Source: Apodemus sylvaticus (taxonomy: Eukaryota > Chordata > Mammalia > Rodentia > Muridae). From it: a stretch of DNA of 64,000 bases. The DNA is taken from assembly GCF_947179515.1 (NCBI RefSeq), contig NC_067473.1:92325850-92389849 (forward strand). Direction: 5' to 3'. Positions 34,340 to 44,215 of the stretch are shown here, one piece after another. The notes beneath the pieces were generated by a model. It ran no database searches and was not told the DNA's origin. It worked only from the letters and a program-made list of their open reading frames with translations. How positions within the stretch are numbered: the first letter of the stretch is position 1; every line of letters starts with the position of its first letter. A program made the translations under genes and the position numbers.

Positions 34340-34750
34340 GATGATTCCCCTGGTGTCTGAGTTGCTTTTCCAGTTGCTGTAATAAAATAGCCCGACAAAA
34401 GCACCTTAAGAGAGAAAGCATTTATTCTGAGCACAGATGAAGTATGCAGTTCATCATGCTGGGGAAGGGGAAGTGACAGGAACTTGAAAGTGTCTTGTCT
34501 CATTGCATCCAGAGTTTGGATCTGTGTGAGGAATGTTTGTGCTTAGCCCTCAGCCCAGCCTCTGTCTATGAAGTACAGGACTCAAGGCACAGGAGCAGTG
34601 CCTCCCACTTCTCTGATGGGTCCTCGCATCTCAATTAACCCAGTGAACACCATCCCCACAGGCATCACAGGGGCTAAATAATCCCACACAAGTTACTTAG
34701 AGGTCTGCTCCTAGGTGATTCTAGCTCCTGTCAAATTGACAACAGGAACA
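34340..34750 (+). mobile_element. Rodent medium-reiterated repeat (TGTCAAATTGACA-ended copy)
   Basis: 'gttgctgtaataaaatagcc', 'gacaaaagcaccttaagag' and the end 'ctagctcctgtcaaattgac' place it in the same family as 29005-29418. It is non-coding. Confidence 0.55.
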
Positions 34751-34905
34751 GCCACACCTAATATGTGAGCTGATATTTTTCACCTGTTCATTTAGAATTC
34801 TCTGCTGATTTCCGAGAGGACATCTTTGGATTGCATCTAATTTGAGCATCAAGGATCTGGATACCCATGCCCATCTCTCTACCTCTCAAGACTTGAGAAA
34901 TTTTT

Positions 34906-34920
34906 GGTTATCATTTTATT
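34906..34920. repeat. Target-site duplication, left copy (full-length L1)
   Basis: GGTTATCATTTTATT is identical to 41506-41520 and directly adjoins the T-rich (antisense poly(A)) end of the L1. Confidence 0.97.
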
Positions 34921-35186
34921 TTTTTTTTTTTGTCTTTTTTTTTATTTGATATAATTTATTTACATTTCAAATGATTTCCCCTTTTCTAGCCCCCCCCCCA
35001 CTCCCCGAAAGTCCCGTAAGCCCCCTTCTCTTCCCCTGTCCTCCCTCCCACCCCTTCCCAGTTCCCCGTTCTGGTTTTGCCAAATACTGTTTCACTGAGT
35101 CTTTCCAGAACCAGGGACCACTCCTGCTTTCTTCTTGTATCTCATTTGATGTGTGGATTATGTTTTGGGTATTCCAGTTTTCTAGG
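34921..35186 (-). other. L1 3' UTR: polypurine G-rich tract and poly(A) tail
   Basis: On the L1 sense strand the 3' UTR contains successive G-runs (in GGGGAAC, GGGAAGGGG, GGGAGGGAGG, AGGGGAAG, AGGGGGC, and a run of ten Gs at 34990-34999). AAATAAATT and an A-rich tail interrupted by GAC follow. Conserved G-rich polypurine tracts able to form G-quadruplexes are a known property of mammalian L1 3' UTRs. A poly(A)-type signal lies just before the tail. Confidence 0.9.
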
Positions 35187-38100
35187 TTAATAACCACTTA
35201 TTAGTGAGTGCATACCATGATTCACCTTTTGAGTCTGGGTTACCTCACTTAGTATGATGTTCTCTAGCTCCATCCATTTGCCTAAGAATTTCATGAATTC
35301 ATTGTTTCTAATGGCTGAATAGTACTCCATTGTGTAGATATACCACATTTTTTGTATCCACTCTTCTGTTGAGGGATACCTGGGTTCTTTCCAGCATCTG
35401 GCAATTATAAATAGGGCTGCTATGAACATAGTAGAGCATGTATCCTTATTACATGGTGGGGAATCCTCTGGGTATATGCCCAGGAGTGGTATAGCAGGAT
35501 CTTCTGGAAGTGAGGTGCCCAGTTTTCGGAGGAACCGCCAGACTGCTTTCCAGAGTGGTTGTACCAATTTGCAACCCCACCAGCAGTGGAGGAGTGTTCC
35601 TCTTTCTCCGCACCCTCTCCAACACCTGCTGTCTCCTGAATTTTTAATCTTAGCCATTCTGACTGGTGTAAGATGAAATCTTAGGGTTGTTTTGATTTGC
35701 ATTTCCCTAATGACTAATGAAGTGGAGCATTTTTTAAGATGCTTCTCCGCCATCCGAAGTTCTTCAGGTGAGAATTCTTTGTTTAACTCTGTACCCCATT
35801 TTTTAATAGGGTTGTTCGGTTTTCTGGAGTCTAACTTCTTGAGTTCTTTATATATATTGGATATTAGCCCTCTATCTGATGTAGGATTGGTGAAGATCTT
35901 TTCCCAATTTGTTGGTTGCCGATCTGTCCTCTTGATGGTGTCCTTTGCCTTACAGAAACTCTGTAACCTTATGAGGTCCCATTTGTCAATTCTTGCTCTT
36001 AGAGCATACGCTATTGGTGTTCTGTTCAGAAACTTTCTCCCTGTACCGATGTCCTCAAGGGTCTTCCCCAGTTTCTTTTCTATTAGCTTCAGAGTGTCTG
36101 GCTTTATGTGGAGGTCCTTGATCCATTTGGATTTGAGCTTAGTACAAGGAGACAAGGATGGATCAATTCGCATTCTTCTGCATGCTGACCTCCAGTTGAA
36201 CCAGCACCATTTGTTGAAAAGGCTATCTTTTTTCCATTGGATGTTTTCAGCCTCTTTGTCGAGGATCAAGTGGCCATAGGTGTGTGGGTTCATTTCTGGA
36301 TCTTCAATCCTGTTCCATTGATCCTCCTGCCTGTCACTGTACCAATACCATGCAGTTTTTAACACTATTGCTCTGTAGTATTGCTTGAGGTCAGGGATAC
36401 TGATTCCCCCAGATTTTCTTTTGTTGCTGAGAATAGTTTTAGCTATCCTGGGTTTTTTGTTGTTCCAGATGAATTTGATAATTGCTCTTTCTAACTCTGT
36501 GAAGAATTGAGTTGGGATTTTGATGGGTATTGCATTGAATCTGTATAGTGCTTTAGGCAAAATGGCCATTTTAACTATATTGATTCTACCGATCCATGAG
36601 CATGGGAGGTTTTCCCATTTTTTGAGGTCTTCTTCCATTTCCTTCTTCAGAGTCTTGAAGTTCTTGCCATACAGATCTTTCGCATGTTTGGTAAGAGTCA
36701 CCCCAAGATACTTTATACTGTTTGTGGCTATTGTGAAGGGGGTCATTTCCCTAATTTCTTTCTCAGCCTGCTTATCCTTTGAGTATAGGAAGGCCACTGA
36801 TTTGCTTGAGTTGATTTTGTAACCTGCCACTTTGCTGAAGTTGTTTATCAGCTGTAGGAGCTCTCTAGTGGAGTTCTTTGGGTCACTTAGGTAGACGATC
36901 ATGTCGTCTGCAAATAATGATAGTTTGACTTCCTCCTTTCCAATTTGTATCCCTTTGACCTCCTTATGTTGTCGAATTGCCCGAGCTAGTACCTCAAGTA
37001 CAATATTGAAAAGATAAGGAGAAAGGGGGCAGCCTTGTCTGGTCCCTGATTTCAGTGGGATTGCTTCCAGTTTCTCTCCGTTTAGTTTGATGCTGGCTAC
37101 CGGTTTGCTGTATATTGCTTTTACTATGTTTAGGTATGGGCCTTGAATTCCTGTTCTCTCCAAGACTTTAAGCATGAAAGGATGCTGAATTTTGTCAAAT
37201 GCTTTTTCAGCATCCAATGAAATGACCATGTGGTTTTGTTCTTTGAGTTTGTTTATGTAGTGGATTGTATTGATGGATTTCCGTATATTGAACCAACCCT
37301 GCATTCCCGGGATAAAGCCTACTTGATCATGGTGGATGATCGTTTTGATGTGTTCTTGGATTCGGTTGGCAAGAATTTTGTTGAGTATTTTTGCATCGAT
37401 GTTCATAAGGGAAATTGGTCTGAAGTTCTCTTTCTTTGTTGGATCTTTGTGTGGCTTTGGTATCAGCGTAATTGTGGCTTCGTAGAAGGAATTGGGTAGT
37501 GTTCCTTCTGTTTCTATTTTGTGGAATAGTTTGAAGAGTATTGGTGTTAACTCTTCTTTGAAGGTCTGGTAGAATTCTGCACTGAAACCATCTGGTCCTG
37601 TGCTTTTTTTGGTTGGAAGACTTTCTATGACTCCTTCTATTTCTTTAGGCTTTATGGGACTGTTTAGATGGTCTAGTTGGTCCTGATTTAATTTTGGTAT
37701 TTGGTATCTGTCAAGGAAATTGTCCATTTCCTCCAGATTCTCCAGTTGTGTTGAGTACAGGCTCTTGTAGTAGGATCTGATGATTTTTTGGATTTCCTCA
37801 GTTTCCGTTGTTATGTCTCCCTTTTCATTTCTAAGTTTGTTAATTTGGATACTTTCTCTGTGCCCTTTGGTCAGTCTGGCTAAGGGTTTATCTATCTTGT
37901 TGATTTTCTCAAAGAACCAGCTCCTAGTTTTGTTGATTTTTTGTATGGTTCTCTTTGTTTCTACTTGATTGATTTCGGCCCTGAGTTTGATGATTTCCTG
38001 CCTTCTACTCCTCCTGGGTGAAATAGCTTCTTTTTGTTTTAGGGCTTTCAGGTGTGTCATTAAGTTGGTAGTGTATGCTCTCTCCATTTTCTTTTTGGAG

Positions 38101-39011
38101 GCACTCAGGGCTATGAGTTTTCCTCTTAGCACTGCTTTCATTGTGTCCCATAGATTTGGGTATGTTGTGTTTTCATTTTCATTGTGTTTTAAAAAGTCTT
38201 TAATTTCTTTCTTTATTTCTTCCTTGACCAAGGTGTCGTTGAGTAGAGTATTGTTCAATTTCCACGTGTATGTGGGTTTTCTGTTGTTTCTGTTGCTATT
38301 GAAGACCACTTTTATTCCATAGTGATCAGATAGGAGGCATGGGATTAGTTCTATCTTTTTATATTTGTTGAGGTCTGTCTTGTGACCAATTATATGGTCG
38401 ATTTTGGAGAAGGTACCATGAGGTGCTGAAAAAAAGGTATATTCTTTTGTTTTAGGATAGAATGTTCTATATATATCAGTTAAGTCTAATTGGTCCAAAG
38501 CTTCAATTAGTTTCATTGTGTCCTTGTTTAGTTTCTGTTTTCCTGATCGGTCCATTGAGGAAAGTGCAGTGTTGAAGTCACCCACAATTATTGTGTTAGG
38601 TGTAATGTGTGCTTTGAGTTTTAATAAAGTTTCTTTTATGAAAGAGGGTGCCCTTGCATTTGGAGCATAGATGTTCAGGATTGAGAGTTCTTCTTGTTGT
38701 ATTTTTCCTTTGACCAGCAAGAAGTGTCCCTCAGAGTCTCTTTTGATGACTTTGGGTTGAAAGTCAATTTTATCTGATATTAAAATGGCTACTCCAGCTT
38801 GTTTCCTGAGACCATTTGCTTGTAAAATTGTCTTCCAGCCTTTTACTCTAAGGTAGTGTTTGTCTTTGACCCTGAGGTGTGTTTCCTGTAAGCAGCAAAA
38901 TGTAGGGTCCTGTTTACGTATCCAGTCAGTTAGTCTGTGTCTTTTTATTGGGGCATTGAGTCCATTGATGTTAAGAGATATTAAGGAATAGTGATTGTTA
39001 CTTCCTATCAT
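35187..39011 (-). CDS. L1 ORF2 protein: AP-type endonuclease and reverse transcriptase, 1274 aa, intact
   Basis: ORF2p nicks target DNA and reverse-transcribes L1 RNA at the nick; in cis with ORF1p it forms the L1 RNP. The endonuclease domain (residues 1 to about 235) keeps N14, E43 (in CLQETHL), D145 and N147 (in VGDFN), D205 and H230 (in LSDHYG). The RT domain has SGTRQGCPLSPYLF and the catalytic FADD at residues 700-703. The C-terminal Cys region starts at C1130 (CWRGCGERGTLLHCWWGC). The frame is open from the first ATG after an in-frame TAA to the stop. Mouse L1 ORF2p is about 1281 aa as I recall, with a slightly longer N-terminus. No disabling residue change seen. Confidence 0.96.
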   Translation of the reverse strand: MIGSNNHYSLISLNINGLNAPIKRHRLTDWIRKQDPTFCCLQETHLRVKDKHYLRVKGWKTILQANGLRKQAGVAILISDKIDFQPKVIKRDSEGHFLLVKGKIQQEELSILNIYAPNARAPSFIKETLLKLKAHITPNTIIVGDFNTALSSMDRSGKQKLNKDTMKLIEALDQLDLTDIYRTFYPKTKEYTFFSAPHGTFSKIDHIIGHKTDLNKYKKIELIPCLLSDHYGIKVVFNSNRNNRKPTYTWKLNNTLLNDTLVKEEIKKEIKDFLKHNENENTTYPNLWDTMKAVLRGKLIALSASKKKMERAYTTNLMTHLKALKQKEAISPRRSRRQEIIKLRAEINQVETKRTIQKINKTRSWFFEKINKIDKPLARLTKGHRESIQINKLRNEKGDITTETEEIQKIIRSYYKSLYSTQLENLEEMDNFLDRYQIPKLNQDQLDHLNSPIKPKEIEGVIESLPTKKSTGPDGFSAEFYQTFKEELTPILFKLFHKIETEGTLPNSFYEATITLIPKPHKDPTKKENFRPISLMNIDAKILNKILANRIQEHIKTIIHHDQVGFIPGMQGWFNIRKSINTIHYINKLKEQNHMVISLDAEKAFDKIQHPFMLKVLERTGIQGPYLNIVKAIYSKPVASIKLNGEKLEAIPLKSGTRQGCPLSPYLFNIVLEVLARAIRQHKEVKGIQIGKEEVKLSLFADDMIVYLSDPKNSTRELLQLINNFSKVAGYKINSSKSVAFLYSKDKQAEKEIREMTPFTIATNSIKYLGVTLTKHAKDLYGKNFKTLKKEMEEDLKKWENLPCSWIGRINIVKMAILPKALYRFNAIPIKIPTQFFTELERAIIKFIWNNKKPRIAKTILSNKRKSGGISIPDLKQYYRAIVLKTAWYWYSDRQEDQWNRIEDPEMNPHTYGHLILDKEAENIQWKKDSLFNKWCWFNWRSACRRMRIDPSLSPCTKLKSKWIKDLHIKPDTLKLIEKKLGKTLEDIGTGRKFLNRTPIAYALRARIDKWDLIRLQSFCKAKDTIKRTDRQPTNWEKIFTNPTSDRGLISNIYKELKKLDSRKPNNPIKKWGTELNKEFSPEELRMAEKHLKKCSTSLVIREMQIKTTLRFHLTPVRMAKIKNSGDSRCWRGCGERGTLLHCWWGCKLVQPLWKAVWRFLRKLGTSLPEDPAIPLLGIYPEDSPPCNKDTCSTMFIAALFIIARCWKEPRYPSTEEWIQKMWYIYTMEYYSAIRNNEFMKFLGKWMELENIILSEVTQTQKVNHGMHSLISGY

Positions 39012-39070
39012 TTTTGACGTTATTTTTTAAATTTGATTGCTTAACTTCTTTTGGGTTTGATGAAAGGTTA

Positions 39071-40330
39071 CTATCTTGCTTTTTTCAGGGTGGAGTTTCC
39101 CTCCTTGTATTGGTGTTGTCCTCCTATTATCCTTTTTAGGGCTGGGTTTGTGGATAGATATTGGGTGAACTTGGTTTTGTCGTGAAATATCTTAGTTTCT
39201 CCATCTATGGTGATTGAGAGTTTTGCTGGATATAGTAGTTTTGGTTGGCATTTGTGTTCTCTTAGAGTCTGCATGAGATCTGCCCAGGACCTTCTAGCCT
39301 TCATAGTCTCAGGTGAAAAGTCTGCTGTGATTCTGATAGGTCTTCCTTTATATGTTACTTGGCCTTTTTCTCTTACTGCCTTTAGTATTCTTTCTTTGTT
39401 TAGAACATTTGGTGTTTTGATTATTATGTGACGGGAAGTATTTCTGTTCTGGTCCAGTCTGTTTGGAGTTCTGTAGGCTTCTTGTATATTCATGGGCATC
39501 TCTCTCTTTAGGTTAGGGAAGTTTTCTTCCATAATTTTATTGAAGATATTTGCTGGCCCTTTAAGTTGTAAATCTTCACTCTCATCTATGCCTATAATCC
39601 TTAGGTTTGGTCTTCTCATTGTGTCCTGGATTTCCTGGATATTTTGGGTTACAAGCTTTTTGCACTTTGCATTTTCTTTAACTGTTGAGTCCATGGTTTC
39701 TATGGAATCTTCAGCATCTGAGATTCTTTCTTCTATCTCTTGTATTCTGTTGTTGATATTTGCATCTCTGTCCCCTGATTTCTTCCCAAGGCTTTCTATC
39801 TCCAAAGTTGTCTCCCTTTGAGTTTTCTTAGTTGTTTCTACTTCTGATTTTAGATCCTGGATGGTTTTGCTTAGCTCCTTCCCTTGCATGTTTGTGTTTT
39901 CCTGTAATTCTTTAAGAGATTTTTGTGTTTCCTCTTTCATGAGCTCAGCCTGTTGACCAAAGTTCTCCTGTATTTCTTTAAGAGATTTTTGTGTTTCGTC
40001 TTTCATGACCTTAGCCTGTTGAGCAAAGTTCTCCTGTATTTCTTTAAGTGTTTTTTGCATTTCCTCCTTGTTGGCTTTTGTATTCTCCTGGATTTCTTTC
40101 AATGATTTTTGTGTTTCCCTTGCAAGGGCTTCTAACTTTTGATCCATTTTCTCCTCAATGTCCTTCATGTGTTCCTGTACCAGCATCATGACCAGTGATT
40201 TTAAATCCAAATCTTGTTTTACTGGTGTGATGGGGTATCCAGGACTTGCTGGTAGAGGAGAATTTGGTTCAGATGTTGCCATATTGCCTTGATTTCTGTT
40301 AGTGACGTTTCTGCGTTTGCCTTTTGCCAT
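39071..40330 (-). CDS. L1 ORF1 protein: trimeric RNA-binding chaperone, 419 aa, intact
   Basis: ORF1p coats L1 RNA as a coiled-coil trimer. Residues 1-40 form a basic, Ser/Pro-rich head (MAKGKRRNVTNRNQ). Residues about 45-235 form the coiled coil, with near-identical 22-residue units starting at M91, T113 and T135 (core QKSLKEIQENFxQQAxxMK). The RRM starts near R239 (RRPNLRIIGIDESED). The C-terminal domain is at about 290-400 (EAYRTPNRLDQNRN, HIIIKTPNVLNKERILKAV, FHDKTKFTQYLS). It is longer than the mouse ORF1p lengths I recall (about 357-371), and the excess is explained by extra coiled-coil units. The stop is followed 59 bp later by the ORF2 ATG. Confidence 0.96.
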   Translation of the reverse strand: MAKGKRRNVTNRNQGNMATSEPNSPLPASPGYPITPVKQDLDLKSLVMMLVQEHMKDIEEKMDQKLEALARETQKSLKEIQENTKANKEEMQKTLKEIQENFAQQAKVMKDETQKSLKEIQENFGQQAELMKEETQKSLKELQENTNMQGKELSKTIQDLKSEVETTKKTQRETTLEIESLGKKSGDRDANINNRIQEIEERISDAEDSIETMDSTVKENAKCKKLVTQNIQEIQDTMRRPNLRIIGIDESEDLQLKGPANIFNKIMEENFPNLKREMPMNIQEAYRTPNRLDQNRNTSRHIIIKTPNVLNKERILKAVREKGQVTYKGRPIRITADFSPETMKARRSWADLMQTLREHKCQPKLLYPAKLSITIDGETKIFHDKTKFTQYLSTNPALKRIIGGQHQYKEGNSTLKKAR

Positions 40331-41505
40331 CTAGCTCTCACTGGTGTTACTTGGTCTTGTCAGTGCTGGACTCACCAGTGCAAGCTGCCCCTTCCCCGTT
40401 GGCCTCTGGTGCACAGCTTACACTCTGCACTGCCTATAGACAGGGTGCTGTTGTCCAGGCTGTTCAGATCCCGAAGCAGGCACCTGAAGGCTCCCGCTGG
40501 GGCCCGCAGGATTTATTGGAGCACACCGACTTCTCCCAGCTGGCCGCCCGGAAGCCCCCACTAGCCTCTTGAGGGACCTGGAGATGTGGCGGCCACCCAG
40601 GCTGATCTGAAGCGGAGAGAGTTGAGCTGGGGGCTTCTGCCTGAGGCCTTGCCCCAGATTGTGTCTGTGGACCAGGTGGAACCCGTGTGCACCCCCAGGG
40701 AGCTCCGAAGGTGAATGTTGCTGTGACCTCCCCTGTGCTCCGCTCACTCCGCTGGGCAGCCGATTTCCCCAACCGGGCTGGCGCACACTAGGTTAGCCTT
40801 GTCGCCTGGGCCCTGAGTCCAGGCAAACGCCTGGGAGGCCAAGGTCCGAGCAAAGTTCCCCTAGGGCTATGTCTGTTATTTGGGTCCGCCAGGTGACCCG
40901 GATGGCGGGCGTGCGCGTCCGCGCTCCGCGAAAGCACCGGGAGAGTCTGTTGTGCTAATAACCTCCTGGGCTGGTTGACACACAGATGGCCCACCAAGCC
41001 GCCCAGTTCTTGGGGTCAGTCCTGTGCCTTTTGGGGCCTAGACCCCCGTTTTGTTTGCCTCAGGCTACGCTTGTTAGCAGTCTCCGCCCTCCCGAGCACT
41101 CTGGCTCCTGTAGGCAAAATGGCGGCGCGTGCATCGGCCGGGGCAAAAAAAAAAAAAACTCCTGGCTGGGTTGGCGCCCCGATGGCCACTCGAACAGCCC
41201 AGGGCCTGGGTGCAGGCCAACGCCCGTCTGGCTCAGACCCCTGCGGTGTTGGGCCTAGGATTATGTTTGTGTACCTCAGTCTGACCGATCTCTGGAGCCC
41301 GGGATCAAGATGGCGGTGAGTCTCTCCTGACTGGCGGGCAGCCGAGTTCTGAAGTGGCTTCCGTGCAGCGAAAGGCTCCGCAGAACCGCAGTTGCTTGCC
41401 GCCCGGCTGGTCAGCGAAGGTCAGTGGTCGTGGGCGCAGGGCCTAACTGGACCCTGTGTCGCCTTGGTTCCACTGCTGATGGCCCTTCAGCTGGAGCAGC
41501 CACTC
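40331..41505 (-). promoter_or_regulatory. L1 5' UTR / internal promoter, composite monomer structure
   Basis: GC- and CpG-rich. The ORF1-proximal part (40345-40500) is homologous to the 170-bp monomers of the other L1 (sense phrases 'cagcttgcactggtgagtcc' and 'gcaccctgtctata'). The distal part (40740-41505) has a different type of imperfect unit, about 190-217 bp long, recognised by recurring ATGGCGG (plus strand) at 40902, 41119 and 41310. On the L1 sense strand these read CCGCCAT, and the last is CCGCCATCTT, a good YY1 site. YY1 motifs in this position are known for mouse A-type monomers. A 14-A run lies at 41145-41158. Confidence 0.8.
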
Positions 41506-41520
41506 GGTTATCATTTTATT
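41506..41520. repeat. Target-site duplication, right copy (full-length L1)
   Basis: GGTTATCATTTTATT, identical to 34906-34920, marks the 5' end of the L1. Confidence 0.97.
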
Positions 41521-42060
41521 AACTGTGGTTTCTGTTTCCTTATCCATCTCTCCTCCTGTGGACTTTGGGTAATGTAGACATTTGCTCACCCAGTGACTGC
41601 CCGCAGATATCACAGCCTTTCTTACTTCTTTCTGCTTCTTCTGGTGCGCATCTCTTTGTTAGATTCCTCATTATGCTCTTAAATTCCTTTTCAAAATTCA
41701 TTGTCTATATTCTCTTGTTACTTTCTAAACTTCCTTAAGATTTATCATTTTGGTTATATTTTTCAGGAGGTTTATATGTTTTCTCTTTGGAGTTTTTTTT
41801 GACAGGAGGATTACTGGCCTTAATTATTCCTTAATATTTTATGTTTCTTGTATATCTGCATTAATATCCATGCATTTAGAGGAGTGCCTTTATGTTTTTC
41901 CCCTGTAGAGACTTTTATTTTGTGCATGAATGTGTGCTAGCATGTTGGTTGTATATGCTGTGCTTTGATTCAGTCTGTCTGTCTGTCTACTATCTATCTC
42001 CCAAACACCGTCCTCTCTCTCAGCCACCCACTCATAGAGTCCTTCCTCCCATCCCCATTC
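41521..42060. other. Non-coding stretch between two L1s
   Basis: This is a right-hand continuation of the pre-insertion site. AT-rich, with TCTG repeats near 41972. No gene or firm repeat call. Confidence 0.45.
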
Positions 42061-42062
42061 CC

Positions 42063-44215
42063 TTTCTCCTCTGAGAGGATGAGGCACCCTGGTATCTCCT
42101 GACTCTGGTGAACCAAGTCTGTAGGCTTACACATAGTCTCTCCCATGTAAGCCAGACAAGGCAGCCATGGAGACTGAGCTGAATATATGCTACATATGTG
42201 CAGGGGACTTTAGTTGAGCCCATGTATACTCTTTGGTTGGTGGCACAGTCTCTGAGAGTTTCCAGGGGTCCAGGTTAGTTTACTCTGTTGATCTTCTGTG
42301 GAGTCTCTATCCCCGTCATGACCTTAAATCCTTCCCCTAATTCTTCTATAAGAGTGCCCAACCTCTGTCCAATGTTTTTTGCTGTGGGTATCCACATCTG
42401 TTTCAGTCAGCTACTGGGTAGAGCCTCTCAGAAGTCAGTTATGCTGACTCCTTTCATGCATGTTCTTTTGGGTCTGGTTTACCTCACTCAGGATGATATT
42501 TTCTAGTTTTATTTTTTATTTGCCTGCAAAATTCATGAAATTTTTTGCTTTTAATAGCTGAATAGCATTCTACTGTGTAAATTAACCACATTTTCTATAT
42601 CCATTCTTTGGTAGAGGGACATTTCAGTTGTTCCCAGTTTCTGGCTATTATAAATAAAGCTACTATGAACATAGTACCTCACATATCAGGAAGGCTACTG
42701 ATTTCTTTTAGTTAATTTTATAACCAGCCACTTTGCTGAAGTATATCAGCTGTAGGATTTTCTGGCAGAATTTTGGGTGTTGCTTATATATACTATCATA
42801 TCATCAGTAATACCTCAACTTCTTCCTTTCCAATTTGTATCTTCTTAATCTCCTCTTGTTGTCTTACAACTCTGCCTACAACTTCAATTACTATATTGAA
42901 CAGACAGGTAGAGCATTGGGAGCCTTATCTTGTCCCTGAAGTTAGTAGGATTGCTTTAATTTTTTTCTTCATTTAATTTGATTTTGGCTATTGGCTTGTT
43001 GTATACTGCTTTTACTATGTTTAGGCATGTGACTTGCATCCCTGATGTCTCTAAGACTTTTAACATGAAGGGATGCTGGATTTTTCAAAGGCTTTTTCAG
43101 CATCTAATAAGCTGATCATAGGATTTTTTTCCAGCTTGTTTATATAATGGATTGCATTGATGGATTTTCATATATCAAACCATCTCTGTGTCCCTGGGAT
43201 GAAGCCTATTTGATCACAGTGAATGATGTTTTTTATGTGGTCATGGAATCAGTTTGTGAGAACTTTATTGAGTATTTTCCGGTCGATATTTGTAAGTGAA
43301 ATTGGTCTGAAGTTCTCCTTTTTTTGTTGAGTCTTTGTGTGGTTTAAATATCAGGATAACTGTGGGTGGCCTCATAGAATGAATTACATAGTGTTCCTTA
43401 TGTTTCAATTTTGTGTAGTATTTTGAGGAATATTGTTATTAGCTCATCTTTGAAAATCTGGTAGAATTCTGTAGGAAAATAATCTGATCCTGGGCTTTTA
43501 TTGTTGGGAGACCTTTAACAACTGCTTCTATTTTCTTATGGGTTATGGGACTGTCTAGATACTTTACTTGGTCTAATTTAACATTGCTAATGGTACATGT
43601 GAAGAAAGTCATCCATTTTGTTTAAATTTTCTGGTTTTGTGGAGTACAGGCTTTCTAAGTAAGACCTAATGATTTTTTTTTTAAATTTCCTTGATTTCTT
43701 TTGTTATGTTTCCCTTTTCATTTATGGTTTTGCTAATTTCCATACTGTGTCTGTGGCTTTTAATTAGTTTGGCTAAAGATTTGTCTGTCCTGGTAACTTT
43801 TTTTCAAAGAACTAGCTCTTAGTTTTGCTGATTGTATTATTTTCTTTGTTTCTAATTGATTGATTTCAGCCTTGAGTTTGACTATTTCCTGTGATTTATT
43901 TCTCTTTGGTCAGTTTGCTTCTTTTTGTTTTAGAGCTTTCAGGCATGCTGTTATGTTGCTACTGTGAGATCTCTCCAATTTCCTTCTGAAGGCTCTTAGT
44001 GCTATGAATTTTTCTCTTTGTACTGCTTTCATTGTGTCTCATAAGTTTGAATATGTTGTGCTTTTTATTTTCAGTGAATTCTAGAAAGGCATTAATTTCT
44101 TTCTTTATGTCTTCCCTGACAAGATGATTATTGAGCAGAGAGTTGCTCAGGTTCCATGAGTATGTGGGCTTTCTGTTGTTTCTGTTGGTGTAGAAGTGTC
44201 TGTTGATTTTAAGTG
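42063..44215 (-). mobile_element. Old L1 (Lx-like), antisense, internally deleted and 5'-truncated
   Basis: The 3' UTR comes first on the plus strand ('gtaagccagacaaggcagcc', 'gtatactctttggttggtgg'), then the antisense ORF2 C-terminus to about 42683 ('ataaataaagctactatgaac'). It jumps across roughly 430 codons to 'aggaaggctactgatttctt' and continues through RT and endonuclease-linker regions to about 44215. It has many stops. The jump at about 42684 is an internal deletion of some 1.3 kb relative to the intact L1. Confidence 0.85.

Larger units (their letters stand above)
34921..41505 (-). mobile_element. Full-length L1 retrotransposon with intact ORFs
   Basis: A 6,585-bp L1 in minus orientation between perfect 15-bp target-site duplications. 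In element order it has a GC-rich 5' UTR of about 1.2 kb (41505-40331), ORF1 (40330-39071), a 59-bp inter-ORF spacer, ORF2 (39011-35187), and a 3' UTR with G-rich polypurine tract, AATAAA and poly(A). Both ORFs are open end to end. It has integrated between unique sequence on the left and right ('gaaattttt' / 'aactgtggt'). It is the youngest repeat seen in this window. Confidence 0.97.

Noticed and set aside
37230..38322. Plus-strand open frames opposite L1 ORF2
   Set aside because: They are antisense shadows of the intact ORF2.
40289..41319. Plus-strand frames (91, 82, 114 and 90 codons) antisense to the L1 5' UTR, reminiscent of primate L1 ORF0
   Set aside because: ORF0 is described in primates only; here the frames follow GC-rich monomer sequence and have no shared start context that I can recognise.
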